Notes: generated by a model not told the origin, from the letters alone. Shown: positions 18,341 through 28,003, counted from the stretch's first letter. The stretch: 64,000 nucleotides of DNA from Pararhizobium polonicum (GCF_001687365.1 NZ_LGLV01000018.1:121086-185085); one strand, 5' to 3'. Made by a program: numbers and translations.

Positions 18341-19525
18341 TTATGCGGCCTGTCCCGTCGAAAAACCCGATGCCCAGGCCCACTGGAAATTGTAGCCGCC
18401 GAGCCAGCCGGTGACATCGACGCATTCGCCGATGAAATAAAGGCCGGGCACGTCACGCGCCTGCATGCTGCGGGAATCAAGCGCCCGGGTGTCGACCCCG
18501 CCAAGCGTCACTTCGGCGGTCCGGTAGCCTTCCGATCCGGCCGGGGTGATGACCCAGTCCTTGATACCGAGGCAGAAGGCATCGATGGCCTTGTCGGAGA
18601 GGTCGGCAAGCGGCCGGTTGTTGAGCCCCGCCGTCTCGGTAAAGAACTGCGCCAGTCTCTTCGGCAAATGCTCGGCCAGCGCCGTCTGCAAGGCCTGACG
18701 GCCGTTTTCCCGGCGCGCAGCCTTCAGCAGAGCTGCGATATCGACACGCGGCAGCAGGCCAAGCCGGATATCCCCTCCCTCGCGCCAATAGGACGATATC
18801 TGCAGGATGGCCGGGCCGCTCAGGCCGCGATGGGTGATCAGCAGCGCTTCCTCGAACGCCGTCTTGCCCGAGCGTGCTTCCGCATCGACGGCCACGCCGG
18901 CAAGGGCACTGAGGCTTTCGAGTTGCGCCGGGTCGAGCGTCAGCGGCACGAGCGCCGGACGGGTCTCGATCAGCGGCAGGCCGAACTGTTCGGCAATCTT
19001 ATAAGCGAAACCCGTCGCGCCCATCTTCGGGATCGACTTGCCGCCGCTGGCGATGACCAGGGATGAACAGTCGATCGAACCGTCCGCCGCCACGACCCGG
19101 AAACCGGACAGCGTTTTTTCGACCGACTGGATCTGTGCGCCGAGACGCAGCACAGCGCGGACATCTTTCATCTCCGTCAGAAGCATGCGGATGATGTCCT
19201 TGGCGCTGTCGTCGCAAAACAGCTGGCCAAGCGTTTTTTCATGCCAGGCGATGCCATGGCGGTCCACCATCCCGATGAAATCCCACGGTGTGTAGCGTGC
19301 CAAAGCCGATTTGCAGAAATGCGGGTTGGCCGACAGGAAATTCTTCGGGCCGGCATGGATATTGGTGAAGTTGCAGCGTCCGCCGCCTGAAATGCGGATT
19401 TTCTCGCCGGGCGCCTTGGCATGATCGAGCACGACGACACGGCGGCCGCGTTTGCCCGCCTCGATCGCCGCCATCATGCCGGCGGCCCCTGCCCCGATTA
19501 TCACCACGTCGAATTGTTCTGCCAA
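18341..19525 (-). CDS. HI0933/YhiN-family FAD-dependent oxidoreductase
   Basis: This 394-residue flavoprotein has the N-terminal FAD motif GAGAAGMMAAIEAG, the family signature KIRISGGGRCNFTN near residue 45 and the C-terminal FAD-contacting block GLYFIGECVDVTGWLGGYNFQWAWASG. The family (HI0933, YhiN, BaiN) is soluble and reduces substrates that are mostly unidentified; BaiN from gut clostridia acts on bile acid derivatives, which need not apply here. Length is normal. It is transcribed singly, 174 bases from the divergent puuA gene. The function in this organism is not known. Confidence 0.88.
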   Translation of the reverse strand: MAEQFDVVIIGAGAAGMMAAIEAGKRGRRVVVLDHAKAPGEKIRISGGGRCNFTNIHAGPKNFLSANPHFCKSALARYTPWDFIGMVDRHGIAWHEKTLGQLFCDDSAKDIIRMLLTEMKDVRAVLRLGAQIQSVEKTLSGFRVVAADGSIDCSSLVIASGGKSIPKMGATGFAYKIAEQFGLPLIETRPALVPLTLDPAQLESLSALAGVAVDAEARSGKTAFEEALLITHRGLSGPAILQISSYWREGGDIRLGLLPRVDIAALLKAARRENGRQALQTALAEHLPKRLAQFFTETAGLNNRPLADLSDKAIDAFCLGIKDWVITPAGSEGYRTAEVTLGGVDTRALDSRSMQARDVPGLYFIGECVDVTGWLGGYNFQWAWASGFSTGQAA

Positions 19526-19699
19526 GGCATCCGTTCCTGTTTCTGTTTCCTTTCGAAGGCGGCCGCATCAAAGTCAATCGCCAGTCTCTCTGTATGACCG
19601 CGAATACAGTCCCTGCGGGAGGGAAAGTCCCGGTTTTCACCCTAGCCAATTGGCAAACTGTGGCTATGATGGCTTATCCGAACCCAAAACCGGTGATTT

Positions 19700-21136
19700 A
19701 TGCCTGTCAGAAGAAACGCTGCCCAACCAACTGCAAGGACCGTCAAGACCGCAAAAATACCCGCCGCACTGCAAGCTCCAAGAGGCGTCAAAACCTGGAA
19801 GGAAGCCGCCGACTGGCTGAAGATCCGCGGCATCGAGGATATCGAGTGCATTACGCCCGACATTGCCGGCGTACCGCGCGGCAAGATGATGCCATCCTCC
19901 AAATTCACCTCCAACACCTCGCTGGCCCTGCCGTCGGCGATCTATCGCCATACGATTTCGGGCGAGTATCCGGAAGAAACCGGCGATTTCCGGTATGACA
20001 GCCGCGACAGCGACATCAAGCTGGTGCCCGACCTTTCGACCCTTTCGGTCGTTCCCTGGGAAAGCGACCCGACGGCGCAAGTGATCTGCGACATCGCCGG
20101 CTCGAAGGGCGAGGACGTTCCCTATACGCCGCGCAACGTTCTCAAGAACGTGCTGGAGCTTTACCGGCAGAAGGGCTGGAAGCCGGTCGTCGCGCCCGAG
20201 ATCGAATTCTATCTCGTTGCCAAGAACGACGACCCGGATTATCCGCTGCATCCGCCGAAAGGCCGTTCGGGCCGCTCCATTCAGGGCGGGCAGGCCTATT
20301 CGATCGCCGGCGTCAACGAATTCGACGAACTGATCGACGACATCTATCATTTTTCCGAAAAGCAGGGCCTGGAGATCGATACGCTGATCCATGAAGAAGG
20401 CCCGGCACAGCTGGAAATCAACCTTCGCCATGGCGATCCGATCGAGCTTGCCGATCAGGTGTTCATGTTCAAGCGGACGATCCGCGAGGCGGCACTGAAG
20501 CACGGTATCTACGCCACCTTCATGGCCAAGCCGATGCAGGGGCAGGCCGGCTCCGCCATGCACATCCATCAGTCGATCGTCGAGATCAATACGGGCCGCA
20601 ACCTGTTTTCAAATGCGGATGGATCAGCCTCCAAGGAGTTCTTCTCCTTCATCGGCGGCATGCAGAAATACGTGCCGAAGACGCTGTCGATGATGGCGCC
20701 CTACGTCAATTCCTACCGCCGCCTGACGCCGGACATGTCGGCACCGGTCAACAATGCCTGGGGCTACGACAACCGGACGACGGCTTTCCGTGTTCCCGTA
20801 TCGGAGCCAGCCGCCCGGCGCGTCGAAAATCGGCTGCCAAGCTCGGATGCCAATCCCTATCTGGCGCTCGCCGCCTCGCTTGGCTGCGGCTATCTTGGCA
20901 TCGTACAGGGGCTGGAACCCTCGGCACCGGCGGAGGCTTCGGCCGATAGCGGTACGGTCGATCTGCCGCGCGGTCTGCTCGAGGCCATCTCGCTTCTCGA
21001 ATCGGACCCCGCGCTCGCCGAAATCTTCAGCCCGGAATTCATCGCCATCTATGGCGGCGTGAAGCGGGGCGAGTTCGAAACCTTCATGCAGGTGATCAGC
21101 CCCTGGGAACGCGAATACCTGCTTCTCAATGTCTGA
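19700..21136 (+). CDS. puuA: Glutamine synthetase family, gamma-glutamylputrescine synthetase type
   Basis: The 478-residue protein is a glutamine synthetase homologue of the PuuA group, which joins glutamate to putrescine using ATP. Visible landmarks are the metal-binding APEIEFYLV (about 164-172), EEGPAQLEINLRH, the histidine loop GSAMHIHQSI and the C-terminal RRLTPDMSAPVNNAWGYDNRTTAFRVP. The assignment to PuuA, rather than ammonia-using glutamine synthetase, rests on the overlapping puuB downstream and on the length. There is an N-terminal extension of about 30 residues, and the ribosome binding site of ATG 19700 is weak, so the true start may differ. Polyamine uptake genes lie in the same window. 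Confidence 0.82.
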   Translation: MPVRRNAAQPTARTVKTAKIPAALQAPRGVKTWKEAADWLKIRGIEDIECITPDIAGVPRGKMMPSSKFTSNTSLALPSAIYRHTISGEYPEETGDFRYDSRDSDIKLVPDLSTLSVVPWESDPTAQVICDIAGSKGEDVPYTPRNVLKNVLELYRQKGWKPVVAPEIEFYLVAKNDDPDYPLHPPKGRSGRSIQGGQAYSIAGVNEFDELIDDIYHFSEKQGLEIDTLIHEEGPAQLEINLRHGDPIELADQVFMFKRTIREAALKHGIYATFMAKPMQGQAGSAMHIHQSIVEINTGRNLFSNADGSASKEFFSFIGGMQKYVPKTLSMMAPYVNSYRRLTPDMSAPVNNAWGYDNRTTAFRVPVSEPAARRVENRLPSSDANPYLALAASLGCGYLGIVQGLEPSAPAEASADSGTVDLPRGLLEAISLLESDPALAEIFSPEFIAIYGGVKRGEFETFMQVISPWEREYLLLNV

Positions 21137-22439
21137 CAGGAAAGGCGTGGCCATGCCCTGGCAAAGCCCGATTTCGCCCGGCATCTCCTGGTATGAGGCG
21201 CAAGTGCCGGAGCGGCCGGACTATCCGGCCCTCTCCGGCTCGGTCGAGACCGACGTCGCGATCGTCGGCGGCGGCTTCACCGGCCTGCAGGCCGCCTACA
21301 ACCTTGCCCTGAAAGGTGTTCGCGTGACGCTGATCGACGCCTGCCGTTTCGGTGACGGCGCATCCGGCCGCAATGGTGGACAGCTCGGCACCGGTCAACG
21401 CTGGTCTCCGGAAGAGATGGAGGGCTCCCTCGGTTTCGAACGGTCCAAGGCGCTGTTCGATCTGGCCGAGGACGCCAAGGCCTATCTTCTCGATTTTTCG
21501 GCGTCGCACGGCATCGATATCGACTATGTCCCGGGCCAGCTCAACGTCTGTCACAAGCAGCGCCTCGAAAAGGACTATCGCGATAGCGCCGAGATCGCCG
21601 CGTCACGTTATGGCTATCCCCACCAGAGCTTCATGGGGCGGGACGAAACCGTCGCCCGGCTCGGTTCGCAGCGTTATCTGTTCGGCATCCGCGACACCGG
21701 CACCGGCCATATCCAACCGATGAAGCTGCTCGTCGGCCTGGCGAAACAGGCGGCGCAGGCCGGCGCTTCGCTGCACGAGCAAACCAAGGCGCTGACAATC
21801 AACCAGGCCAATGGCCGGGTGACGATCGAAACGGACAAGGGCACGATCCGGGCCGAGCGGGCGCTGATCGCCTGCAACGGCTATATCGGCAACCTCGAAC
21901 CGGTCACGGCGCGGCATGTCATGCCGATCCGCTCCTTCATCGGCGCGACCAAAATCCTGACCGAATTTCCCGATGTCCTGCCGGGTGGCGAGGCCGTTGC
22001 CGATTCGCGCTTTGTGGTGCGCTATTTTCGCAAATCGAAGGATGGCCGCCTGCTGTTCGGCGGCCGCGAAGCCTATACGGCGGACAATCCGCGCGACATT
22101 TCCGACCATATCCGCCGGCAGATCAGCGAGATCTACCCATCGCTGGAAAACATCGAGATGACCCATGCCTGGGGCGGTTCGGTCGGGATCACCATGCCGC
22201 GTCAGCCCTTCGTGCGCGAGGTCATGCCGGGCGTCACCTCGATCGGCGGCTATTCCGGCCATGGCGTCATGCTGTCAAACTACTGTGGCAAGCTCTACGC
22301 CGATCTGGTGACCGGCAACCGCACCGACCTTGACCTTTTCAGGGATCTGAACGTTCCGGCTTTTCCGGGCGGCACGCGCTTTCGCTCCGTGCTTTTGTTC
22401 CTCGCGCTCAGCTGGTATGCGTTGCGCGACAAATTTTGA
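21129..22439 (+). CDS. puuB: Gamma-glutamylputrescine oxidase
   Basis: The 436-residue flavoenzyme oxidises gamma-glutamylputrescine to the aldehyde. Its FAD-binding motif DVAIVGGGFTGLQAAYNLAL lies about residues 40-60, followed by ASGRNGGQLGTGQRW, and the C-terminal DAO-type region contains GGYSGHGVMLSNYCGKLYADL. The start overlaps the puuA stop by 8 bases, so the two are translationally coupled; a second ATG at 21153 is possible. PuuA and PuuB together form the first half of the Puu pathway; PuuC and PuuD are not in the window. Confidence 0.85.
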   Translation: MSDRKGVAMPWQSPISPGISWYEAQVPERPDYPALSGSVETDVAIVGGGFTGLQAAYNLALKGVRVTLIDACRFGDGASGRNGGQLGTGQRWSPEEMEGSLGFERSKALFDLAEDAKAYLLDFSASHGIDIDYVPGQLNVCHKQRLEKDYRDSAEIAASRYGYPHQSFMGRDETVARLGSQRYLFGIRDTGTGHIQPMKLLVGLAKQAAQAGASLHEQTKALTINQANGRVTIETDKGTIRAERALIACNGYIGNLEPVTARHVMPIRSFIGATKILTEFPDVLPGGEAVADSRFVVRYFRKSKDGRLLFGGREAYTADNPRDISDHIRRQISEIYPSLENIEMTHAWGGSVGITMPRQPFVREVMPGVTSIGGYSGHGVMLSNYCGKLYADLVTGNRTDLDLFRDLNVPAFPGGTRFRSVLLFLALSWYALRDKF

Positions 22440-22548
22440 AAGCGCGCTTCCGAAGGCGGACGAAACGCATTTTGTTGCGTCGCACCCTAGCGCTTTTAAA
22501 TCGATTAGATTATACACCCTTGAGACCAGAACGAGATCGAGATTTCTC

Positions 22549-24024
22549 ATGAGCAGCCAGATCATCCCTGTGGAACCCTTTGACTATGTGGTTTTCGGAG
22601 GCACCGGCGACCTTGCCGAACGCAAATTGCTTCCTGCCCTTTATCATCGCCAACTGGACGGTCAGCTTACCGATCCGACGCGCATCATCGGCGCATCGCG
22701 CAGCGTGCTCAGCCATGAAGAGTACCGCAAGTTCGCCACGGATGCCCTCAAGGAACATCTCAAGAAGGGCGAATATGACGAGGCGCAGGTCAAGATTTTC
22801 ACCGATCGCCTGTTCTACGTTCCCGTCGATGCCAAGTCGGACAATGGCTGGGACCAATTGAAGGCATTGCTCGACGAGGGCAAGGAGCGCGTGCGCGCCT
22901 TTTATCTCGCCGTTGCTCCCGGCATTTTCGGCGATATCTCCGAAAAGATCCGCGATCACAAGCTGATCACCAAGACGACACGCATCGTCGTCGAAAAGCC
23001 GATCGGCCGCGACCTCGCCTCCGCGCTTGAGCTCAACGACACGATCGGCAAGGTGTTCAAGGAAGAACAGATCTTCCGCATCGACCACTATCTCGGCAAG
23101 GAAACCGTGCAGAACCTGATGGCGCTGCGCTTTGCCAACACGCTGTACGAGCCGCTGTGGAATTCGTCCTACATCGACCATATCCAGATCACCGTGGCCG
23201 AATCGGTCGGGCTGGAAAGCCGGGCCGGCTATTACGACAAGGCCGGCGCGCTACGCGACATGGTGCAGAACCATATTCTCCAGCTTCTCTGCCTGGTTGC
23301 CATGGAAGTGCCGCCGTCGATGAACGCCGAAGCGGTGCGCGACGAAAAGCTGAAGGTGCTGCGGGCGCTGAAGCCGATCAATCCGGGCAATGTCGAGAAG
23401 ATGACGGTGCGTGGCCAGTACAAGGCGGGTGCATCCGCCGGGGGCGCGGTCAAGGGCTATCTCGAGGAACTCGAAGGCGGCGTGTCCAACACGGAAACCT
23501 TCGTCGCCATCAAGGCGGAAATCAACAACTGGCGCTGGGCCGGCGTTCCCTTCTACATCCGCACCGGCAAACGTATGGCCGGCCGCATGTCGGAAATCGT
23601 CATCACCTTCAAGCCGATCCCGCATTCGATCTTCGACGAGGCGGCCGGCCGTATCGCTGCCAACCAGCTGATCATCCGGCTGCAGCCGGACGAAGGCGTC
23701 AAGCAGTCGCTGATGATCAAGGATCCGGGTCCGGGCGGTATGCGCCTGCGCAACGTCTCGCTCGACATGACCTTCGCCGAGGCCTTCAACGCCCGCAGCG
23801 CCGACGCCTATGAGCGCCTGCTGCTCGACGTCGTGCGCAACAACCAGACGCTGTTCATGCGCCGTGACGAGGTCGAAGCCGCATGGCGCTGGGTCGATCC
23901 GATCCTGAAGTCTTGGGAAGCGGTCAACCAGCAGGTTCAGGCCTACACCGCCGGAACCTGGGGACCAAGCCAGGCGATTGCGCTGATCGAGCGCGACGGC
24001 CGCACGTGGCACGAAGTAATCTGA
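22549..24024 (+). CDS. zwf: Glucose-6-phosphate 1-dehydrogenase
   Basis: This enzyme oxidises glucose-6-phosphate to 6-phosphogluconolactone with NAD(P). The Rossmann motif GGTGDLAE is at residues 17-24 and the active-site signature RIDHYLGKE at 177-185. The open frame runs 44 codons further upstream, but ATG 22549 gives a protein of 491 residues, the normal length. It heads the group zwf-pgl-edd. The 109-base gap before it ends in an AT-rich stretch (TTTTAAATCGATTAGATTATAC) that probably carries the promoter, and a weak hairpin (ACGCA/TGCGT, 22468-22483) may end puuB. Confidence 0.96.
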   Translation: MSSQIIPVEPFDYVVFGGTGDLAERKLLPALYHRQLDGQLTDPTRIIGASRSVLSHEEYRKFATDALKEHLKKGEYDEAQVKIFTDRLFYVPVDAKSDNGWDQLKALLDEGKERVRAFYLAVAPGIFGDISEKIRDHKLITKTTRIVVEKPIGRDLASALELNDTIGKVFKEEQIFRIDHYLGKETVQNLMALRFANTLYEPLWNSSYIDHIQITVAESVGLESRAGYYDKAGALRDMVQNHILQLLCLVAMEVPPSMNAEAVRDEKLKVLRALKPINPGNVEKMTVRGQYKAGASAGGAVKGYLEELEGGVSNTETFVAIKAEINNWRWAGVPFYIRTGKRMAGRMSEIVITFKPIPHSIFDEAAGRIAANQLIIRLQPDEGVKQSLMIKDPGPGGMRLRNVSLDMTFAEAFNARSADAYERLLLDVVRNNQTLFMRRDEVEAAWRWVDPILKSWEAVNQQVQAYTAGTWGPSQAIALIERDGRTWHEVI

Positions 24025-24035
24025 GGGCAAGCGGA

Positions 24036-24734
24036 ATGACAGCTGCGATGCATGTTTTCGACAATGGCGCGGCCCTCGCAGAGGGCCTTGCCGAAGCCGT
24101 TGCCTCGACCCTCTCCGCAGCGGTTGCCGCACGCGGCAAAGCCAGCATCGCCGTTTCGGGCGGCTCGACGCCGAAGGCGTTTTTCAAGGCCCTGTCCGGC
24201 AAGGCGATCGACTGGCCGAAAGTCACGGTGACGCTGGTCGACGAACGTTTCGTCGCTCCCGACGGTGACCGGTCGAACGAGAAACTGGTCAGGGACAATC
24301 TGCTGATCGATGCGGCTGCAGCGGCACAGTTTGAACCGCTTTATTATCCGGCGGCCACCGCTGAAGACGCCGCCGCCGCTGCGACGAAGCAGACGGCCGG
24401 CACCGGCCATCCCTTCGACGTCGTCATCCTCGGTATGGGCGGCGATGGCCATACGGCTTCGTTTTTCCCGGGCGGCTCGCGTCTTGCCGAGGCGCTCGAC
24501 CCTGCCACGCCACGCGGCGTGATGACCATGGAAGCAGAAGGCGCTGGCGAGCCGCGCCTGACATTCACATTCTCCAGCCTTCAGGATGCCCGACTTCTGG
24601 TGCTCCATATCGAAGGAGCGGCCAAGAAGGACGTTCTTGCCAAGGCTGAAGCGCCCGGTGACGAGGCGGAGATGCCGATCCGGGCAATATTGCACCGGGC
24701 CGCCTCCCCGCTTCATATCTACTGGGCCCCCTAA
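24036..24734 (+). CDS. pgl: 6-Phosphogluconolactonase
   Basis: The 232-residue enzyme hydrolyses 6-phosphogluconolactone to 6-phosphogluconate. It belongs to the NagB-like/DevB group: SIAVSGGSTPKAFFKAL near residue 40, VTLVDERFVAPDGDRSNE near 75 and VILGMGGDGHTASFFPG near 135 are all typical. It begins 11 bases after the zwf stop, so it is cotranscribed with it. ATG 24036 is chosen; ATG 24048 is an alternative. A repeat element follows before edd. Confidence 0.93.
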   Translation: MTAAMHVFDNGAALAEGLAEAVASTLSAAVAARGKASIAVSGGSTPKAFFKALSGKAIDWPKVTVTLVDERFVAPDGDRSNEKLVRDNLLIDAAAAAQFEPLYYPAATAEDAAAAATKQTAGTGHPFDVVILGMGGDGHTASFFPGGSRLAEALDPATPRGVMTMEAEGAGEPRLTFTFSSLQDARLLVLHIEGAAKKDVLAKAEAPGDEAEMPIRAILHRAASPLHIYWAP

Positions 24735-24840
24735 AGCGGGTCGCGATCCTTCAGGATCGCTTCCTGCACTTTAGGTCTTTGATTTTACGCATGTCGTTAT
24801 CGCAAAACCGCTGCACATTTTTGCGCGACATGCTTCAAGC
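24735..24840. repeat. Intergenic palindromic repeat between pgl and edd
   Basis: This stretch has two inverted repeats: GCGATCCT/AGGATCGC at 24743-24760 and GCATGTCG/CGACATGC at 24789-24833, the latter extended inside by CGCAAAA/TTTTGCG. The wording CAAAACCGCTGCACATTTTTGCGCGACATGC resembles a repeat I know from many rhizobial intergenic regions (recalled, not searched). It splits pgl from edd and could form a strong RNA hairpin. Confidence 0.65.
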
Positions 24841-24921
24841 CCGACATCCGGGGACCCAAGACCCGGATAACCGAAACCATGCCGACCACAGGAGTGCCGA
24901 ACACTCCGGAACAGGATTGCC

Positions 24922-26742
24922 ATGTCCGCCGACAGCCGCATTGCCGCGATCACCGCACGCATCGTCGAACGCTCCAAACCCTACCGCGAGCCCTATCTCG
25001 CACGCGTTCGATCGGCCGCCTCCAAGCGCGTCAGCCGATCGGTTCTCGGCTGCGGCAACCTTGCCCATGGCTTCGCCGTCTGTTCCCCCTCCGAAAAGGT
25101 CGCCCTTTCGGGCGACGAGGTGCCGAATCTCGGTATCATCACCTCTTACAATGACATGCTTTCGGCCCATCAGCCGTTCGAGACTTATCCGGCGCTGATC
25201 CGCCAGGCGGCCCATGAAGCCGGCGGCGTGGCACAGGTGGCCGGCGGCGTTCCCGCGATGTGTGATGGCGTCACGCAGGGGCAGCCCGGCATGGAACTGT
25301 CGCTGTTTTCGCGCGACCTGATCGCCATGGCAGCCGGCGTCGGCCTGTCGCACAACATGTTCGACTCGACCGTCTATCTCGGCGTCTGCGACAAGATCGT
25401 GCCCGGACTGATGATCGCCGCCATGACCTTCGGCCACCTGCCCGCCGTGTTCATTCCGGCCGGCCCGATGACGACCGGTCTGCCGAACGACGAGAAGTCG
25501 CGGGTGCGCCAGCTGTTTGCCGAAGGCAAGGTCGGCCGCGACGAACTGCTTGAAGCGGAATCGAAATCCTACCACGGTCCCGGCACCTGTACCTTCTACG
25601 GCACCGCCAATTCCAACCAGATGCTGATGGAGATCATGGGCTTCCATCTGCCCGGCGCCTCCTTCATCAACCCGGGCACGCCGCTACGCGACGCGCTGAC
25701 CCGCGAAGCCACCAAACGGGCACTGGCCATCACCGCGCTCGGCAATGAATTCACGCCGGCGGGCGAGATGATCGACGAGCGCTCGATCGTCAACGGCGTC
25801 GTCGGCCTGCACGCGACCGGCGGCTCGACCAACCACACCATGCACCTCGTCGCCATGGCCCGTTCGGCCGGCATCGCGCTGACATGGCAGGACATTTCGG
25901 AACTTTCCGACATCATCCCGCTGCTGGCCCGCGTCTATCCGAACGGGCTTGCCGACGTGAACCATTTCCATGCCGCCGGCGGCATGGGTTACCTGATCAG
26001 CCAGCTTCTCAAGCATGGCTTGCTGCACGACGACGTGCGCACTGTCTTCGGCCAGGGGCTCGATGCCTATGCGATCGACGTCAAGCTCGGCGAGAACGGC
26101 ACCGTCGCCCGCGAACCCGCGCCGGAAGTCAGCCACGATCCCAAGGTGCTTTCGACCGTCGAACACCCCTTCCAGCATTCCGGCGGCCTGAAGATGCTGA
26201 CCGGCAATCTCGGCAAGGCCGTCATCAAGATTTCGGCCGTCAAGCCGGAGCGCCATGTCATCGAGGCTCCCGCGAAAATCTTCCACGATCAATCGGAATT
26301 GCAGACGGCCTTCAAGGAAGGCAAGCTCGAGGGTGACTTCGTCGCCGTCGTCCGTTTCCAGGGACCCAAGGCCAACGGCATGCCCGAGTTGCACAAGCTG
26401 ACCACCGTGCTCGGCATCCTGCAGGATCGCGGCCAGACGGTGGCGCTGGTGACAGACGGGCGCATGTCCGGCGCCTCGGGCAAGGTGCCTTCGGCGATCC
26501 ACATGACGCCCGAAGCCAAAGATGGCGGGCCGATCTCGAAGATCCGCGAAGGCGACATCATCCGGCTCGATGCCATCCACGGCACGATCCAGGTGCTTGT
26601 CGATGCCGCCGAACTGGCCGCCCGCCCGCCTGCCGAGGCCGATCTGTCGGAGAACGAATTCGGCATGGGCCGCGAGCTCTTCGCCCCCTTCCGCGCCGCC
26701 ACCGGCTCTGCCGACCACGGCGCCAGTGTGTTTTTTCACTGA
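24922..26742 (+). CDS. edd: Phosphogluconate dehydratase
   Basis: Edd removes water from 6-phosphogluconate to give 2-keto-3-deoxy-6-phosphogluconate, the committed step of the Entner-Doudoroff pathway. It is an iron-sulfur enzyme of the IlvD/Edd family. The 606-residue length and the segments [42 protein letters not shown] and [18 protein letters not shown] are characteristic; the cysteines in the first two and in [14 protein letters not shown] could serve the cluster. It lies 187 bases after pgl in the same direction. The aldolase gene eda is not in the window. Confidence 0.96.
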   Translation: MSADSRIAAITARIVERSKPYREPYLARVRSAASKRVSRSVLGCGNLAHGFAVCSPSEKVALSGDEVPNLGIITSYNDMLSAHQPFETYPALIRQAAHEAGGVAQVAGGVPAMCDGVTQGQPGMELSLFSRDLIAMAAGVGLSHNMFDSTVYLGVCDKIVPGLMIAAMTFGHLPAVFIPAGPMTTGLPNDEKSRVRQLFAEGKVGRDELLEAESKSYHGPGTCTFYGTANSNQMLMEIMGFHLPGASFINPGTPLRDALTREATKRALAITALGNEFTPAGEMIDERSIVNGVVGLHATGGSTNHTMHLVAMARSAGIALTWQDISELSDIIPLLARVYPNGLADVNHFHAAGGMGYLISQLLKHGLLHDDVRTVFGQGLDAYAIDVKLGENGTVAREPAPEVSHDPKVLSTVEHPFQHSGGLKMLTGNLGKAVIKISAVKPERHVIEAPAKIFHDQSELQTAFKEGKLEGDFVAVVRFQGPKANGMPELHKLTTVLGILQDRGQTVALVTDGRMSGASGKVPSAIHMTPEAKDGGPISKIREGDIIRLDAIHGTIQVLVDAAELAARPPAEADLSENEFGMGRELFAPFRAATGSADHGASVFFH

Positions 26743-26796
26743 AAGCAGGGGCCCTTATTCTCTGACCGAAGGCTTCACGGCCGTGGCCGTGCCTGT

Positions 26797-26824
26797 TTGA
26801 CGTTTGCCATGGCGGTGGTATCGT
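26797..26824 (+). promoter_or_regulatory. Candidate promoter of the vapBC pair
   Basis: TTGACG at 26797-26802 and TATCGT at 26819-26824 are spaced by 16 bases and resemble a sigma-70 promoter. Transcription would begin near 26832, leaving a leader of about 65 bases before the ATG 26897 proposed for the antitoxin. Confidence 0.35.
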
Positions 26825-26896
26825 ATGAGCTCAGCGCGGAGCAATGCTTTGAGATTACATCGCCGAAAGTCTGATGCCACAACGGAAGAGACCGAG

Positions 26897-27043
26897 ATGA
26901 CGGAGCGTCGTCCGGATCGTCAACACCTTACCTCAAAGGGTCTTGATGCATCCGCGATCATGGCACTCGGTAAAAAGGTGGCCGATATGCCACTCATAAG
27001 CAGCCGCACGCCGCAGGAGATACTGGATGGCATTGGCGATTGA
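26897..27043 (+). CDS. Putative VapB-like antitoxin
   Basis: A 48-residue protein (MTERRPDRQHLTSKGLDAS...) precedes and overlaps the VapC-type gene by 17 bases, the usual arrangement of a type II antitoxin. GGAAGAG lies just upstream of ATG 26897; an in-frame ATG at 26825 would add 24 residues, but that segment overlaps the candidate promoter. The C-terminal part (MPLISSRTPQEILDGIGD) could be the toxin-neutralising tail. I do not see a clear DNA-binding motif, so the family is named from context only. Confidence 0.55.
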   Translation: MTERRPDRQHLTSKGLDASAIMALGKKVADMPLISSRTPQEILDGIGD

Positions 27044-27455
27044 CGCCGCAGCTATCGACACATCCGTCCTTATCGCAATCTTCGAGCAAGAACCGGATGC
27101 AAGTGTCTATGCGACTTGGCTGGCACAGATTCCGAATTTATACATTTCTTCGGTGACCATCTATGAAGCTTCGATCGTGTTGCTGACGAGGCGTGGCATG
27201 CGTGCGGTAGACGTGCTCAAAGACTTTATCGACGCACACGGTATCTCGGAAATCGGCTTTGATCGAAAATACGCCAATATGGCGTTGGAAGCCTACAGCA
27301 TCTACGGAAAAGGCATTCACCCAAAGGCGCGTCTGAACTTCGGCGATTGCGCTGCCTATGCGATCGCAAAGAGTATGATGATCCCGCTGGTCTACAAGGG
27401 CGACGACTTCAGCCAAACGGACTTGGCTTATGACTGGGAGGGGGCGTTTCATTGA
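27027..27455 (+). CDS. VapC-type PIN-domain ribonuclease toxin
   Basis: This 142-residue PIN protein carries the four acidic residues expected of VapC nucleases: D11 (DTSVLIAI), E47 (TIYEASIV), D107 (FGDCAAYAIA) and D126/D127 (YKGDDFSQTD). Such toxins cut tRNA or rRNA when the antitoxin decays. It starts inside the last codons of the upstream small ORF. The pair has a lower GC feel than the metabolic genes around it and sits between edd and the PilZ-like gene, both typical of an acquired module. The RNA target is unknown. Confidence 0.85.
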   Translation: MALAIDAAAIDTSVLIAIFEQEPDASVYATWLAQIPNLYISSVTIYEASIVLLTRRGMRAVDVLKDFIDAHGISEIGFDRKYANMALEAYSIYGKGIHPKARLNFGDCAAYAIAKSMMIPLVYKGDDFSQTDLAYDWEGAFH

Positions 27456-27500
27456 GATTGACGATCACGCTTGATGTCGCTGCCCCCCACCTCCGTTCGC

Positions 27501-27908
27501 TTAGCTGTAGATATCAAGAACCCGATTGCGGTGATTGGGATGCGTCGAGTAGACGAAAATCCGGTTGAGATCGCGATCCGACATCAGGCGCAGAAAACGT
27601 GCTTCGATGATGTTGTTGGCGTGCACGCGCTTGACGAGGCAGCCGATCATGCCGATGCGGGCGCTTGGAATATCGAGATAAAAGTTCTGAGGCAGCTTGA
27701 ACTGCGTGATGATACCGATGACGGCGCTGCTTTTCGATATCTTCAACACTTCGCAGCGGCGCGAGGAGAGGTTCAGCATACCCTTTTCGGTGTATTCGAT
27801 CCGGGCCTCATTGCGCGTATCCTCCATCGGGAAGTTGGCTTCCCGATCGTACATGAAGGATTCTTCCTTGCTGAAATATGTCGGTCTATCGGATGCCTGT
27901 CCCCGCAT
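27501..27908 (-). CDS. PilZ-like domain protein
   Basis: The 135-residue protein is weakly like a PilZ domain: basic residues in REANFPMEDTRNEARIEYTEKG, then CEVLKISKSSAVIGI in the place of the (D/N)xSxxG element, then beta strands (FYLDIPSARIGMIGCLVKRV). PilZ proteins bind cyclic di-GMP and act on motility and polysaccharide. The canonical RxxxR is only partly visible, so c-di-GMP binding is not assured. ATG 27908 is preferred, with GAGGGAG upstream; a longer frame to 27989 exists. It stands alone between vapC and the agl terminator. Confidence 0.6.
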   Translation of the reverse strand: MRGQASDRPTYFSKEESFMYDREANFPMEDTRNEARIEYTEKGMLNLSSRRCEVLKISKSSAVIGIITQFKLPQNFYLDIPSARIGMIGCLVKRVHANNIIEARFLRLMSDRDLNRIFVYSTHPNHRNRVLDIYS

Positions 27909-28003
27909 CTTCCGCTCCCTCGCCTTCGGTCGCAAAAACAGTAGCAACAGAGATTTAACAGAGCGTAAGCCGGCGCGCGATTTCGGCACAGTTCGCGCAA
28001 AAA

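Noticed and set aside
26825..26896. Longer N terminus for the VapB-like protein
   Set aside because: The extension overlaps the candidate promoter and lacks a ribosome binding site, though it remains possible.
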